In this document: piece by piece, positions 1 to 11,984 of the stretch
Layout: the number at the start of each line of letters is the position of its first letter
Numbering within the stretch: the first letter of the stretch is position 1
Assembly: GCA_033439255.1 (NCBI GenBank)
Contig: CM065884.1
Coordinates: forward strand, 2,046,001-2,110,000
Source: Hericium rajendrae
Lineage: Eukaryota; Basidiomycota; Agaricomycetes; Russulales; Hericiaceae
Length of the DNA: 64,000 bases
Direction: 5' to 3'
Program-made: the position numbers and the translations under genes
Notes under the pieces: generated by a model
What the model saw: the letters and a program-made list of their open reading frames with translations, nothing else
The model's database searches: none
Told to the model about the DNA's origin: nothing

Positions 1-1623
1 CAACGTGACCGCGTCTTTGCAGACGTCGACGCCGTCCTCGCCCGCCATCTGACCCTCCGTCCCAAGACCGACATTTACAGTTCAGTCCTCTTATCTCGTC
101 TTTCCCGCATCATCTCACTTCCTCCCCAGCCTATGACGATGGCCGCACCCAGCTCCTGCTCTGCATCCATGGCCTCCTCCCCATCGCCTTCCGCAATGCA
201 TCCTACCACATTCCCGTCGCCCTCTGGCTCACCCGCGACTACCCCCGCGAGCCACCCATAGCCTACGTCGTCCCCACCGCCGACATGCTCGTCAAGCCCG
301 GTCCCCACATGGATGTCTCGGGCCGCGCCAGCATCTCTTACCTCGCGCAATGGGTCCGTAAGCCCGAGGTATGTTACGCCTGATCGCCCGCGATCACGCA
401 TTGATCGCATCGTACATAGGGCTGCAGCCTCCCGCTTCTCATCGAGGCCCTGCAGGCTCACTTCTCCCAGGATCCACCCGTCTACGCTAAGCCCAAGTCG
501 CCGCCCCCGCCCGCAAACGACTACGCCGTCCGTCCCCCGCCCCCGGTGCCCCAGACCCCCGCGTCCTCGTCCACCTCACCGCACCCGCCCGCGGCACCAT
601 CGCCGCATCCCGGATCGGCCTTGCGCTACCGCCAAAGCCCAGCGCATCGGTGCCCCGCCCGCGCCTGCACCTAGCCCGTATATACCGCACCCCAATGGCG
701 CGCCCATCTTAACACGCCCACCCCCTTCACAGCCTACCCCGCCGCCCGTACCGCCCCACCCACCACTCGCGCATCCCGGACCCGCACTTCCGATGCATAG
801 CCCCACCGCGCCTGCATACCTCCGGAGCCCATCCTACCCCACCTCCCCCCACCAGGCCCGGTTTACCGGTACACACAGCCTCCACCGCCACCCGCACCCC
901 CGGCCGCAGCCCTCTCTCCCGGTCCCGTTCTCGCCTCCACCACCCGTGCTCCCTCCGCCCAACTTTCTCGACTCGGACGAACCTGCGCCCGCGCCACCTC
1001 CGCCGCAGCCGCGCCCCCGCGCCCGCCGAACCCCGAGCTGCAGCGTCTGCAGCACGCCGCGCGCGCAAAGCTCGCCGCCGAGCTCGCGAGCCTCGCGCAC
1101 GCGCACGCGCTGGACGCGGAACGTCTGCGCGCGCACCAGGCGGACCTCCTCGCGGGCGGCCCCGCCGTGCGCGACGAGGCTGCACGTTTACGCGCCGTGC
1201 GCGACGTGTGCGCGGGCGCGGCGGCGCGGTACCGCGGCGTCGTCGCGGAGGGCGAGCAGGCGCTGGGCGCGATGCGGCGGAAGGGCGAGGTCAGCGTGGA
1301 TGAGCTCGTGTGCGGGATGTCGATCGTGCATAATCAGTGCGTGTTTCGTTGTGTGCGGAGGTGGGCGCGGCTGATTGTGTGGGCAGGCTGGTGGATCTGG
1401 TCGCGGAGGACAATGCGATCGAGGACACGGTGTACCACCTCCACCGCGCGCTCAACGCGGGCCGCATCGACCTCGACCGTTTCCTGCGCGTGCGTCTCTT
1501 TTCTCTGCTCGCGTGATGTTTTCGTGGCTTACGGTATGGCAGACGACGCGCGTGCTCGCGGAGGAGCAGTTCATGAAGCGCGCGCTCGTGGAGAAGATCC
1601 AGCACGGGCTCGGGTGGGCGTAG
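1..1623 (+). CDS. vps23: ESCRT-I subunit Vps23/TSG101 (5' partial)
   Basis: ESCRT-I subunit that binds ubiquitinated cargo and sorts it into multivesicular bodies. The first exons encode a UEV domain (inactive E2 fold) with the family pattern TYDDGRTQLLLCIHG, PREPPIAYVVPT and GPHMDVSGRASISYLAQW. Introns are visible at 80-129 and 369-427. A long Pro-rich linker follows, then an Ala-rich coiled coil (about 1030-1336). After introns at 1337-1386 and 1490-1542 comes the C-terminal steadiness box (AEDNAIEDTVYHLHRAL; FMKRALVEKIQHGLGWA), ending at the TAG at 1621-1623. The start codon lies outside the window. The UEV and coiled coil share one frame, but the Pro-rich linker (roughly 600-1015) is open only in another frame with stops in the main frame at 672 and 798; unseen introns or small indels must explain this. 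Family assignment is secure, the linker model is not. Confidence 0.88.
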
Positions 1624-2676
1624 TCGCGATCGCGGGCGCGCAGATCTCGTGCCCTGATCTCAGATTCGTGGTGGGTGGTGGCGATGTGGCGCACCCCCCA
1701 TTGGCGGGCGCATTCTGTGGTACGCACGTAGTGTGGTGGCGGTGGGCGTGTGATGCATTCGCACCCTCGGAATTCAGAATGAATTTGGACGGACGGATGG
1801 ACTCTAGGCCTACGAGCGAGCTAGTGCTGCAAGTCGGAGTAAAGCCCCCGCGGCTCTGTTCTGTGAAGGGCGGCGGCGGCGAGCAGAGCCCATGGCGTGG
1901 ACGATTGGCACGCTGAAATGAGAGCATCCGCCGGTGTGATAGTTATCGTCGAGTACTACACCAGCACAACGGATGCACACCCGTGCCTCGCGAACCAACC
2001 TATGAGCGCATACAACGCGCCTGAATGCCAATATTGGCACCCTCGACGAGGGCCTCGACCGCACAACTACCGCACCCTCCATCCGGCGGCAGAGAGTTCT
2101 GCACGCGTCACACGCGAAGCGAGCACTGCAGAAGGACACCGAATCGAAGGACGTCGCCATTGTGCAGCGAAGCCGGCGCGCAGATAAAAGCAGCTAGCGT
2201 GCTCCAGCGAAGCGCGAAGCAGGGCGATCGCCCGCATATGGTCTTTTGTGAACGGGGCCGCGGCGGGCCTCGAACGGCGCCTGCCTTCGCACCCTCGACC
2301 TGCTTATGATGAGGGTCTAGAGTCGACGTGTCGGCGCTAGTAGCAGTATGTCTCAGCACATTCGAAGAGGAAGACGAGGAAGGAGGGCGTGTGCGCAGAA
2401 TAGGGCTGAGAAGGCCGTGTGCGCATCGCCATAGTACCGCGACGTCGACAGGCTCCGTGTGAGCGTGACACTGACAGAATGGATGATGATGATCGGGACG
2501 GACGCGGGCAGCAGGCTACGAGTCGACATAACAGGCAGGCAGCGAAGCGCCGCAGAAGATATATGTACACAAGTAGTCATGATTTCATCCACAGAACAGA
2601 ACAGAGCATAACATAACAGGTCGTCGTAAGTAGTAATAGGCAGCACACGAAACAGATACCGATAAAAATTCACGCA
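1624..2676. other. intergenic, convergent 3' regions
   Basis: This is the space between the 3' ends of vps23 (+) and the Src1 gene (-). Reading frames here are short, overlap on both strands and contain no recognisable domain. I see no RNA gene or repeat. Confidence 0.6.
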
Positions 2677-5451
2677 TCACGCGACGACGCGCCCCTCGTC
2701 CCCGCGCTCCTCGAACTGCACGCGCCGCCTTCCGCCGCCACCGACCCAGCGCCACACGCGCAGCTCGTCCCCGCCGTGCACCTCCTCGAGGTTCGCGCGC
2801 ACGTTCGCGTTCCCCTCGACGATGCGCTCGACCTCGTCCCACAGCCGCCGCCGCCGCCGCACCGAGTGCTCGTCCTGCAGCACCAGGTCGCGCAGCTGCA
2901 GCGACGAGAGGTACGGCGCGGGCGCCGCGACCGGGTCCGTGTGGTGCGCGAGCTCCTGGTTCCGCAGCGTGTCGAGCGCGATCTGCACGAGCTCCGTGAC
3001 GCGCTTTGCATCGACGGCACGCTGCGCACGGCGAGCGCGCAGGACGATGGTGCTGATGATTAGCACGACGGCGGCTGCAATAGAGTTAGGCGATATCGCT
3101 GGTGTGGGAGACAACGGCGTACCGAGGACTGTGGCCCGCCATGCCTGCCAGGTTTCGCGCGCCTTGACAGTGATGTAGCAGTTCCAATCCAGGTTCGGCG
3201 TCTTGTGCGCGATATACCGCTGTCCCCTGCACATCGCGACGCGATCAGTCACATCCACATTTGCAGGTCTGTCAGACATACCGAGTATCCGAGGCAGTAA
3301 GCACGCCGCCCCAGTGGACGAGCTGTTGTATCGCCTCGTTGAACGTATCATCAAACGTGTCCAGAAGCTGCGGCTGCAATCATCACCATGAGCAAACGGC
3401 ATGGCACACATCCATCAAGCTCGCACGTACCGCAGTCTTCTGCTTCATGGTGTCCCGCAGGGCGTCCATCTCCATGCCCCAGCGCTTCGCCTCGCCGCCC
3501 TCCGCGTCCGCGACAGGCGGGACATCGCCCGCGCACACGCGCTTGCCGCGCTCCTGCCCCAGGACCGCCTCGATCGCCTTCCCGAGCACGCCAATGTGAC
3601 GCTTGCGCCGCGGATCCTCGACACACCGGGGTGGCAGTGCGACAGGTCCCACCCCGGGCAGGCCGTCGAATAGTGACACAGCCTTGAACACAAGTTCCGT
3701 GAGCGCTGGAAGGGTGGCTTGCTTAGACGCCAGTGAGTTGGTCGTAGGGAATGGCAGCCACGAGAGCGCCGGGTGCGGGCGCAGAATGTATCCGGTCGCA
3801 CAGGTGACGCTGTCGCGGGCACAGGTGGCATGATCCGGGCACGGAGTGCAGCTGTCGGGGCGCAGAGGAATCACGGGCAGGGTTGGGCAGGGCGTCTGGT
3901 CGTGCTCCGCGGCCTGTTCGCCCTCTGCGGGTTTGCTCGAGGACGAGGGCGTCGACGGAAGGTAGAGTAAAGTCCTGTTCTCCCGATTGCACGCTTCGAC
4001 GGCATGGTACTTCGTGCGGAAGGCATCCAGAACGTCGTTCGTGTCTTTGCCCGCATCGCAGAATCCGATGGCTTCGGATTGCCTCTTGTAGGGAATTATT
4101 TGCGTCCAGTAAAGGAGAATGGCAATGCAAACGAGGAAGCGCCCAAAGGATACTCTCGTTGGAGGCGGTCCTCGTCGCGCTGGCGTTCCGCCTTCAGCGA
4201 TGCGGCACGAAACGTCGTGTACCTGTTTCGCCTCCTCTGTTTCTTCCTCCTCCTGCACGTCCTCTTCAAGGGTCTCCAGATCCTCGGCCTCGGACTCTTC
4301 GATCAATTCTTCTTCAGGCTCTTCCTCTTTGACGTGATCATTCCGCAGCGGGCTTGGCGGGTGCTCCACGGGTTGGAAAGCCAATTTCTGCCGAGACGAC
4401 GTAGGCTTCTTCACAGGTTCCGGTTTGGGGACGTCAGGGGGAAGTTGTGGTGCAAACCTGGAGCGAGGTGGAAGATGTGCTTCTCCGTCATCGAACTCGT
4501 CGTCCGAATTTCGCGGTGAGGAAGAGACGTGTGGCGGAACGGATTCCGCCTTGCGAGTCGACTTGCGTGCCTTGGGCGCTGCACTTCTTCGTGACCGAGG
4601 CTTGACAGGAGATGGGCGAGCCGGAGAGGATGACTCCGCACCAGATTGGAAGATATTATTGTCTTCCCACCCACTATCTTCAGCGAACTAATGACGGATA
4701 AGAATGACGGACTTCAGCGATGAAGATGGATCTAAATCACGGACCTGGGAGGCGCGACGCGCTCGTGAACCGGCGCCTTCAGACTATCGACGGATGTAAA
4801 TACGGGGAGATAAGCATGCGAGTTCGACGTACGGTCTTCTTCCCCTGCTGACTTTACGAACAACAACTTCCTCCGGTTCGCTTTCTTCCATAACAGCCGG
4901 TTCTGCCGGTTGTGCAGATCTGGTAGAAGGGCCACCAAGAGTGGGCTGCGCGGATGATCTGCGGCGTTTAGACTGAATCGAACAAAAAAAAAAGTCGTAA
5001 GAAAGATACAGAAAGAAAAGATTGCGAAAGCACGTACGGGTTCGGTTGGTGCCACAGTGGGTTCCTGCGAAGGAGCACGTGAACTCCGTCGTGAAGACCT
5101 GCGCAGGGGCTGAAAACGGCTTGCATTCATGTTCCGCCATGTTCACGCCACGAAACTACGCACCTTATCCTCAGTGAGCAGCCGGCCCGTCACCCCATCC
5201 TTGATCCCCTCCTCACTAGCAATACTCTGCTCCTTCTTCAGCCGTTCTTTCTTGAATTTCGCAGCTTTCGGTCTGACTTCAGCATGGAAAAGCTGGATGA
5301 GCTTGGGCTTGGTGTATGGTGTTGGATACTTGATGTTGTGGAAGCCAAAGACACCAAGGAGTTGCGAGACGGTGAGGGTGGCCGGATCGAAGTCGGGCTC
5401 GAGGTACTCGCCGAGGGCGATGACCTGCGCGGCGGTCATGGAGCGCGACAT
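2677..5451 (-). CDS. src1: inner nuclear membrane protein Src1/Heh1 (Man1-Src1 C-terminal family)
   Basis: LEM-family inner nuclear membrane protein that tethers chromatin at the nuclear envelope. Exon 1 (5451 to about 5165) encodes the N-terminal HeH/LEM fold (EPDFDPATLTVSQLLGVF, then YTKPKLIQLFH) and a basic Lys/Arg stretch. Short exons follow, one with the family motif SGWEDNNIFQSG just after an acceptor near 4690. A 343-codon frame (4414-3383) carries an acidic Glu-rich segment, a first membrane segment (FLVCIAILLYWTQIIPY) and a Cys-rich lumenal region (CTPCPDHATCARDSVTC). The last exon, ending at 2677, has a second membrane segment (AAAVVLIISTIVL) and the MSC winged-helix region (ETWQAWRATVLGTP ... 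RLWDEVERIVEGNANVRANLEEV). There are at least five introns. ATG 5463, four codons upstream in frame, is an alternative start. All exons read cleanly. Confidence 0.9.
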
Positions 5452-5913
5452 GGTGGTAAACAAACAACGCGTGAGCGGCGCGCTCCCGTCCGTCCGCTGC
5501 TCCTCAAATCAACGGTCACATCCCTGTCACACCGCGTTCTCACGTGACTGTCGCGTCGCGTCGCGTCGACTATTGTTCGGTTGAAATCATGTCATGTAAT
5601 CTAACGACAAGCATCGTATATCATCTGTACATTGTGGGTATATATAAACCACTTTTTTCCTCAGTTGTAGGTAGGGCGGCGGGGTCCGCGGGGCCCAAAC
5701 CATTTGCCCTTGACCTGAACAGATCTCAGCGCAAGATATGGCCGAATAAATGGGTAGACTCACAAACTGGCTGAAGTAAGATAAACGGAAAGAAGTCCTG
5801 AAAGACGTTGTGAGCTGACATACACGTTGAATCGATGTTTTAAAAAAAAAAAACCTACCTTCGTCAGGTAATAGAAGAGCCTATGTTTCATAGATTTAGT
5901 AACGAGATTCAGT
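5452..5913. promoter_or_regulatory. Src1 upstream region and SQR 3' flank
   Basis: About 460 bp between the start of Src1 and the stop of the sulfide:quinone oxidoreductase gene, both on the minus strand. It should hold the Src1 promoter and the oxidoreductase 3' UTR. A TATATAAA stretch near 5639-5647 and a run of twelve A at 5841-5852 are visible; no coding domain is seen. Confidence 0.4.
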
Positions 5914-7455
5914 CTACGGCATTGAGACGCACCCCCGCGGCTTCGCCTGATCACCGAGGTACTCTGCAAACGTCTCTGCAGGCACCCCGCCGTACTTGAA
6001 CTCCGCCAACATCAGCTCACCATAGCCAGTAAGCAGCTGCCGGCATATTAGCAATTTTGACTCCATTGCCGTTATTATGAACTCGGCACTCACCGGACAA
6101 CTGGTGTAACCATCATACTTCGCAGGTCCCACCTTCCCACTGTCAAGGAAGTGATAGAGTTCTCGGTGAGAACAGGTGCCTGCAGTGTGATTGCGGCCGC
6201 AGTCTTGCTCGTCGGCAGCGATGACGCATCGCCCAGGGAGAACACGTTGGCGAACTCGGGCTTCACATGCTGTAATGTCTCCTTGTCAACCTCGACCCAC
6301 CCTGCCGCGTCCGCGATCGGCGAGCCTTTCAGGACATTAAGGGGTCCCATGGGCGGCGCAACGTGGAGCAAAGTGTAATCTTCCGTCACCGTCGAGTTGT
6401 CTACCAGGTTCTTGAACGTGGCCTTGTGGTTCGCGGCATCGATAGAGATAAGGTTGTGCTGGAACGTGCCCCCGACACCGCGCTCCTTGCGCAGTGCATT
6501 CAGCGCGTCGGAGTACTTCTTCACGCTGAACATGGTTGGCATTCCTGTGAAGAAATCGACTTTGATCTGGTCTCCGCGGCCTGTCCGCCGGTATCTATCC
6601 CAGGCCATCCACATGATCTTCTGGGGAGCTGCAATGAATGATATCAGGGCATTGTCCAACCGAACAGGACAGCTGCGTACCTCCAGCACATTTGATGATG
6701 CCGGCGGGCTGTGTGAAAATCGCCCTGCCAGAGCGCAGCGCATCGATGTCGTTCCAAACCTTGTCGGCTGTATGGTACGAATAGATCGACGAAACGCCTG
6801 ACGCCGGATCCGCGAGAGCCTTGGGCAGTCCTTCGATCTGGTCAAAGTTGGTCTGCAGACCAGTCGCCACCACGAGAGCGTCATAAGAAATCTTGCGACC
6901 GCTGTCTGTCGTAATGGCATTTTGCGAGGGCTGGAATGATTTCACGTTTTCCGGAACGTGTGCGATGTGCGCAGGGATAAGTTCGGAAAGCGGGCGGCGA
7001 AGATCAGTCTTCTTCTTCAGGCCGGCGCCCACGAGTGTCCTGAATCAGACTTCGTTGAATTACCTGTTAATATAAGAATCGAACAATGCACTGACCACCC
7101 AGGCTACGCATCAGAACTGTGGGTCAGAAGACTGGGGCCAGAACACGTCAATGCTATCGACGCACCTGATAATAATGGTACTCGGCGGCATCTACGATAG
7201 CAATATCGCCCGCGTTCAGCGACCGCCCGGCACTTTTGAACCTGTCGTAAAGCTGCTGTGCAGCGTTCAGGCCCCCCGCACCTGAATGACAGTCATATTA
7301 AATTGTTCCTGGCTTTACGGCCTGAGATAAAACTTCGACATACCTCCACCGAGGACGACAACCTTGTATGCGTCTTTGGCCGCCGCAGCGCTTGCCCATC
7401 GGACATGCGGCCGGCGGCAGAGGAACGCAGAAGACGTTCGAGCCGCAAGGATCAT
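5914..7455 (-). CDS. sqr: sulfide:quinone oxidoreductase, mitochondrial (Hmt2/SQOR type)
   Basis: FAD enzyme that oxidises sulfide and passes electrons to ubiquinone in the mitochondrial inner membrane. The start at 7455 gives an Arg/Ala-rich targeting-like N-terminus, then YKVVVLGG-GAGGLNAAQQL (split by an intron), the dinucleotide-binding Gly motif. YHYYQPGW followed by TLVGAGLKKKTDLRRPL matches the family's HYYQP/WTLV segment, with an intron inside the Trp codon. ISYDALVVATGLQ, the Cys-bearing IIKCAGAPQKIMW, FANVFSLGDASSLPTSKTAAA and YDGYTSCP with its second conserved Cys follow in family order. An intron precedes the last exon (LLTGYGELMLAEFKYGG). The frame breaks near 6160 between PVLTEN and LYHFLDSGKVG with no room for an intron; one extra C would join them. 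Identity is firm; whether the break is real is open. Confidence 0.88.
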
Positions 7456-8767
7456 GTTGAAACGGTGTTTTTCGTGTGATGGGCTTCGATGAGTGCGCGG
7501 CGAAGCGAGATGTTATTATAAAACGAGCTCGGGAGGACGATGAAGAAGAGACGCCACAGGCCACTCTGGCACAATTTTGGCTTGTTCATGTTGCCTCGAC
7601 CGTGTGGAGACCATTTCCTCACGATGGCGACATTCTCAGTCGGCAGCGGGTGTGCGCTCGGGGTTACTAATCTTATCTTATCTCGGGCTGACTCCCGGCG
7701 AATGACGTCGGGCGTCGTCGCTGTTGTTGGCATCGACAACGCAGTTTCTGTGCAAAAAGCACCCCAGATGTCCTAAACCATATACAAACTCTAAAGAAGA
7801 GGAAAAAAACCAGGGCCGAGATTCAGATATCGCAAGTTTCTGACCCCATTCAGTTTTTCTATAAAGGATTTGTCTCCGCTGCCGACGGCCACCACTCAGT
7901 CACAATTGCATATACAATCGTCCTCTGTATTGAGGTCGACTGGCACTTCGGGAACACGTATGCCGCCCTTGTTCGCATGAGTCGAACTGCCAATAAGATG
8001 GCATCAGCTGATATAGGACGTCGCAACCATGTCCATGCAGTCTCCCAGCAGGCGTGGACGATGTTATTGGACGACGCAGCGCGCATCAACTGACATTTGA
8101 TGCATACACACACCTACAGCTAGTGGGTAAACGCCCAGAAAGCGTGGAGGCATTGCAAACATGGACACTTGTAACTTACTCGTACGAGAGTGTTTCGAGA
8201 CCTGTGCAAGACGACCCTGGAGGAATCAGTCCCGAAGCTGTCGTCGAAATGTCGGCGATCCCTGTCTTCGGTATCGTAACCGCTTCAGTTGAACAACTTC
8301 GCGAAAAGATCATCGAGCCTCGATATCAATGACAGACGTTAGACATGCGCACCGCAGACGATGTGAACGTAGCGCTCATTTACAGGTCATCGAGCATCGA
8401 AGTCAAAAATGCACGCCAGATAGGACACACACTTGTAGCAAACATGTAATCCCGTTTCTGAGGCAAAAAACTTAGAAGTGCGTCGCCGACGCACGAAGAC
8501 GTTTTGACAGATGGCAACCGACATAGTAATTAATGTAATTGTGGATGGAGGCCAGCAACCGAGCTCGGGCCGGGCTAACGACCATCTATAGTAAAACACC
8601 GGCACCGCCCAACACAGACTGAGACTCGGTCCTTCGGTCGCTATCACCCTTCTTTCTTCACAACACCTACAGCTGGTCTGTTGCGCCTTCACCCTACAGC
8701 TGGTCTGCTATCCACGCGTCTGTACACTACCCTCAACATCTAGCAGGCTCTAGTAACCATAACCCGC
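7456..8767. other. intergenic region with one weak orphan frame
   Basis: Holds the upstream region of the oxidoreductase gene and of the gene starting at 8768. A plus-strand frame at 8054-8332 has fairly normal composition (ends in EQLREKIIEPRYQ), but I recognise no family and see no convincing exons around it, so I do not call it a gene. An imperfect direct repeat around CTACAGCTGGTCTG occurs at about 8667 and 8692. Confidence 0.4.
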
Positions 8768-10206
8768 ATGAGCGCCGCACGATCCCGCAATCCAGGCGGC
8801 CTGCCTCCCGCGCCCCGCTCGCGTTCGGTTGGGCGCGATAGGGAGCCAGATTCGAGAGACTACACCCGACGACCGCCCATGCCCGCCCAACCGCGCCAGA
8901 TTCGCCCACAGAAGTCGCTCACCAGCCTCCAGTCGCAAGCCATACCCCGAGCCGCGCGAGCGATCGCGGTCGCGTGCCCCTCCTCTACCCGCGACACCGC
9001 GCACACCACGCTCAGAAAGCCGACGGCCACCGCAGCAGCAGGAATACGCCCGCGGGCGCGCACAGGAAGATTATAGTCGCGGGCGGGTGCAGAGCGAGTA
9101 CGAATATCCCCGTGGGCGCGAGGACGATGCCCCGCGCGGGCGGGCGCCGGAGCACTATGCGCGCCGCTCGGACGCGTCGTCGACGAGCTCGGCCTCAGCG
9201 GCCTTCCGAGGTGTCGTCGGGCTCGTCGTTCTTGGAGCGGATGCGCGTGCGCTCGGGCGCGTCGTCTCGCACGAGCTGGGAGGAGGAGGGGAGAGGGCGC
9301 CGAGCGTCGCGAAGGCGGGTGGCCCAGAGACAGGCGGCCGATGAAGGAGGAGCCGCAGATCCAGGTGGAAGGTGTGTTCACAAATCATTCGCTGCGTTAT
9401 CAAGGCGCATTGATGGAATTTTGACTTGGTCTAGAATACGACGACGAACCGATCACGCCTGGCGCCGGTTCGTCGTTGTGGAGTCGCCTGGCAGAGACGA
9501 CGAGCACGCTCACTGTCAGCGTTGGAAAAGCTTGGGCTGCTAATGTTCCGACATATTCTGGCGAAGGCAAGTATTCTTCACCATTGATCTGTCTTTGTGT
9601 CCGTCTCATGAATTGCATTTAGAAACACCACCTGGCCAAGAGTCTCATCTAACACGCGCGATGAAAGCCTACCATCTAGAGAAAGCACGCGATCCGTCCG
9701 ACCTCCCCGAATGGCTCTTTGACGAACGCGAGCGTCGCCCCGTCGGTCGCGCATCTGGTCGCCGCCGGCGGGACGACCGAGACGATTACGACTCTTACGA
9801 GAGATCTCCCCCTGCCGTTCCCCAGCCCCAGCGCCGCGGGGGCCTTCGCGATATCTACGACTCGTACGAGAGGCAGGACTCCCGCACGCCCACGCCTCGC
9901 AGCGATTCGCGCGCAGCTCCGTCGCGCAGTGCCACGCCCGCGCGGGACGAGGGTGCTGCGCCATCCAAGGCGAACGACAGGCTGAAGGCTATCCGCGACG
10001 CGAAGCGGAAAGCTGCAACCGGGTCGTCGATCTCTGATCGCGGCGAGCCACCGCCTAGCTCGAGTCGGCGCACAGAGCGGCAGGACGAGCGCGGATATGG
10101 TTCTGAGCGTGGATATGGGTCTGAACACGGATATGGGTCTGCTCAGAGGCGTCCTGCACCCGTCCAAGGTTTGCCGTCGCGTCCAGGAGGTGGGAGGAGG
10201 TTTTGA
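8768..10206 (+). CDS. disordered protein with Mso1-like Sec1-binding segment
   Basis: Arg/Ser/Pro-rich, mostly disordered protein. Its one conserved block spans two introns: YDDEPITPGAGSSLWSRLAE, TSTLTVSVGKAWAANVPTYS and EETPPGQESHLTRAMKAYH, then KARDPSDLPEWLFDERER. From memory this resembles the Sec1-binding region of Mso1-type exocytosis proteins; I cannot run a search, so the name is tentative. The C-terminal exon (9623-10206) is rich in RRDDRDDYDSYER and ends in three RGYGSE/HGYGSA repeats. The intron at 9567-9622 has a GC donor (GCAAGT) and restores the Glu codon exactly. Upstream of about 9345 the reading frame changes several times (near 8925, about 9200, about 9300) without usable introns, so the first 190 codons are uncertain. 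Confidence 0.55.
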
Positions 10207-11654
10207 TTTTATTTTCTAAACTATACTCTGCATATACCCTGTACTTTCTTTGGACTGTAGGACTCAGGACCCTTTGGAACGGGTGTCTGTTGGAGTGTAT
10301 GGTTGGTTGTGTTTAGGACAGGCTACGACTGTGTTGTTGAAATATGACAGTCACAACGTTACGAGGACACTAGATAATGCGGAGTCATTCTGAGATTTCG
10401 TTCAAGTTAGAGAGTAAACACTCACTTGTAACCAAAGTAAGTTAAGTTATGAGATGTTGCTTGCTATACAGCGATAGGCTGGGATAGCATTGGAAATTTC
10501 ACCGATCTATCGTAAATCTTGATGATATTTACTCGATCGAAGATAAGAGATCTTGGGAGATGCGCCCACAACGCGTGTTCCTTTGTAAGAACAAATGTTA
10601 CGGAATTTATGATTGCGCCGCGTAAACCGTGGCCATTTGTTGTGGTTTCGAAACTTGGTTCTTAGCTGTTCTTAGTGGAGCAATGCAATCGTGCAGCACC
10701 GCGGGTGCAGTTTGTACGATCTGGGGCGTTTTGCTGTGTACACACAGCGGATTTTTCATCACGGCCAGGGCTTCCTTGATGGATAGCACGTTGTTCCATT
10801 CACACGGCTGATCAGCCTGATCGGAGAATGATAACGTATCGCAGCAGTGGGTGCGATGTCAGTTTCTACAGGAGAAACCGCCTGTACCTGCTCAAAGAGT
10901 CCGGCTGCGAGAAGTTAGACGGATGCACCGTTGGAAGTCTACTAGAAGCAGGCAGCACGGGGCGACATGCGCATCCTGCACAAGGCAGTTATAACTGGAA
11001 ATGAACCCTTTTCACACTGGAGCATACCAGGATGACACCGCTGTCGAGTTGCATCAGCTGGACGACGGTGCCTATTTTTGTATTCACCAATCACTGGTGG
11101 TTTCGAGCACTGCGAGACTCGACCGTTGCAACATCTGCGCGCGCTGGGCTCACTGGGGCAGGGTTTACGTTGGAATGGACGTGGGGATTACGGGCACGGG
11201 TGCGCTAGAGACACGCGTTGCTCGCAAATTTGACGCGGGCCAGACGGATAGAAACGAGAAAGCCGGGGCGACCGAGGGCGCCAAGGGTAGCACGACCCAT
11301 AGCAATGGTATGCCTTGTATGCTCTGTGCCCCCCTGGTTATGGAGATCACAGCAGGATTATCTGAATGCGTTGTTGATAGCATTATGCAGTGTAACGATC
11401 TGACCAGTAATGATCTACGGTGCTGCGACAAGACGAGCACCGATGGGATTTACTAGTGACTTACTATGGAATATCAAGAGCGTAGGTGGGAAGCCGACAA
11501 GACCGAGGGAACGGCAGAGATGTCGGGAACCAATAAGAAGGGGCTGAGAAAAAGAGAAGGGGATTGGTTGTTGCCATGCCAGACGATGCATATGGTGCAT
11601 CTGTGATCGTGTTGCTAACGAGCCCCATCAGAACGTTCAATCTCCGACCCAGCG
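10207..11654. other. intergenic, no gene seen
   Basis: Long gap downstream of the Mso1-like gene. The frame at 11001-11456 on the plus strand is open for 151 codons but has no recognisable motif and lies in the promoter side of the next gene, so it is not called. Confidence 0.45.
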
Positions 11655-11984
11655 TTTCCTCTTATTGCTGCTTCGCCAAGACACTATCTTCCCACCTTCG
11701 TCCCTCTTTCCTCCCCCTTTACCTCCTTCGCTTTTCGTTTTCTGTTCTCTTATCTTAGTCGAGTTGATCCTCGACTAATCAGACTTTCATTTCTCGAGGT
11801 ATGTCGGGGTTCAAGGTTTCTTTCTTTCCATGTCTATTCCAGAACTTACATTGTCTTCCCCAGATCACCCTCTTTGATAGAGTCAACACACAGCGGCCCT
11901 CTGGGAGGAAATTTATCATCTCGTCTCAAGACACCACCACACCTCGACGGTTTTTCTATCTTTGAACTTTAACGCTCTTCTACA
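11655..11984 (+). promoter_or_regulatory. pyrimidine-rich leader of the cupredoxin gene
   Basis: A strongly C/T-biased tract (densest at about 11683-11757) followed by a second CT-rich segment runs up to the ATG at 11985. Such leaders are common in front of highly expressed fungal genes. A possible 5'-UTR intron could lie at about 11799-11863, which I cannot prove. Confidence 0.4.

Noticed and set aside
313-1374. 353-codon frame over the Vps23 gene
   Set aside because: Only its Pro-rich middle may be used; its ends read the UEV and coiled-coil exons in the wrong frame.
8054-8332. 92-codon plus-strand frame, possibly a gene relic
   Set aside because: Ends in a normal-looking charged helix but has no homology I can name and no convincing upstream exon.
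11001-11456. 151-codon plus-strand frame upstream of the cupredoxin gene
   Set aside because: No family motif, no splice partner and odd residue mix; probably chance in a promoter.
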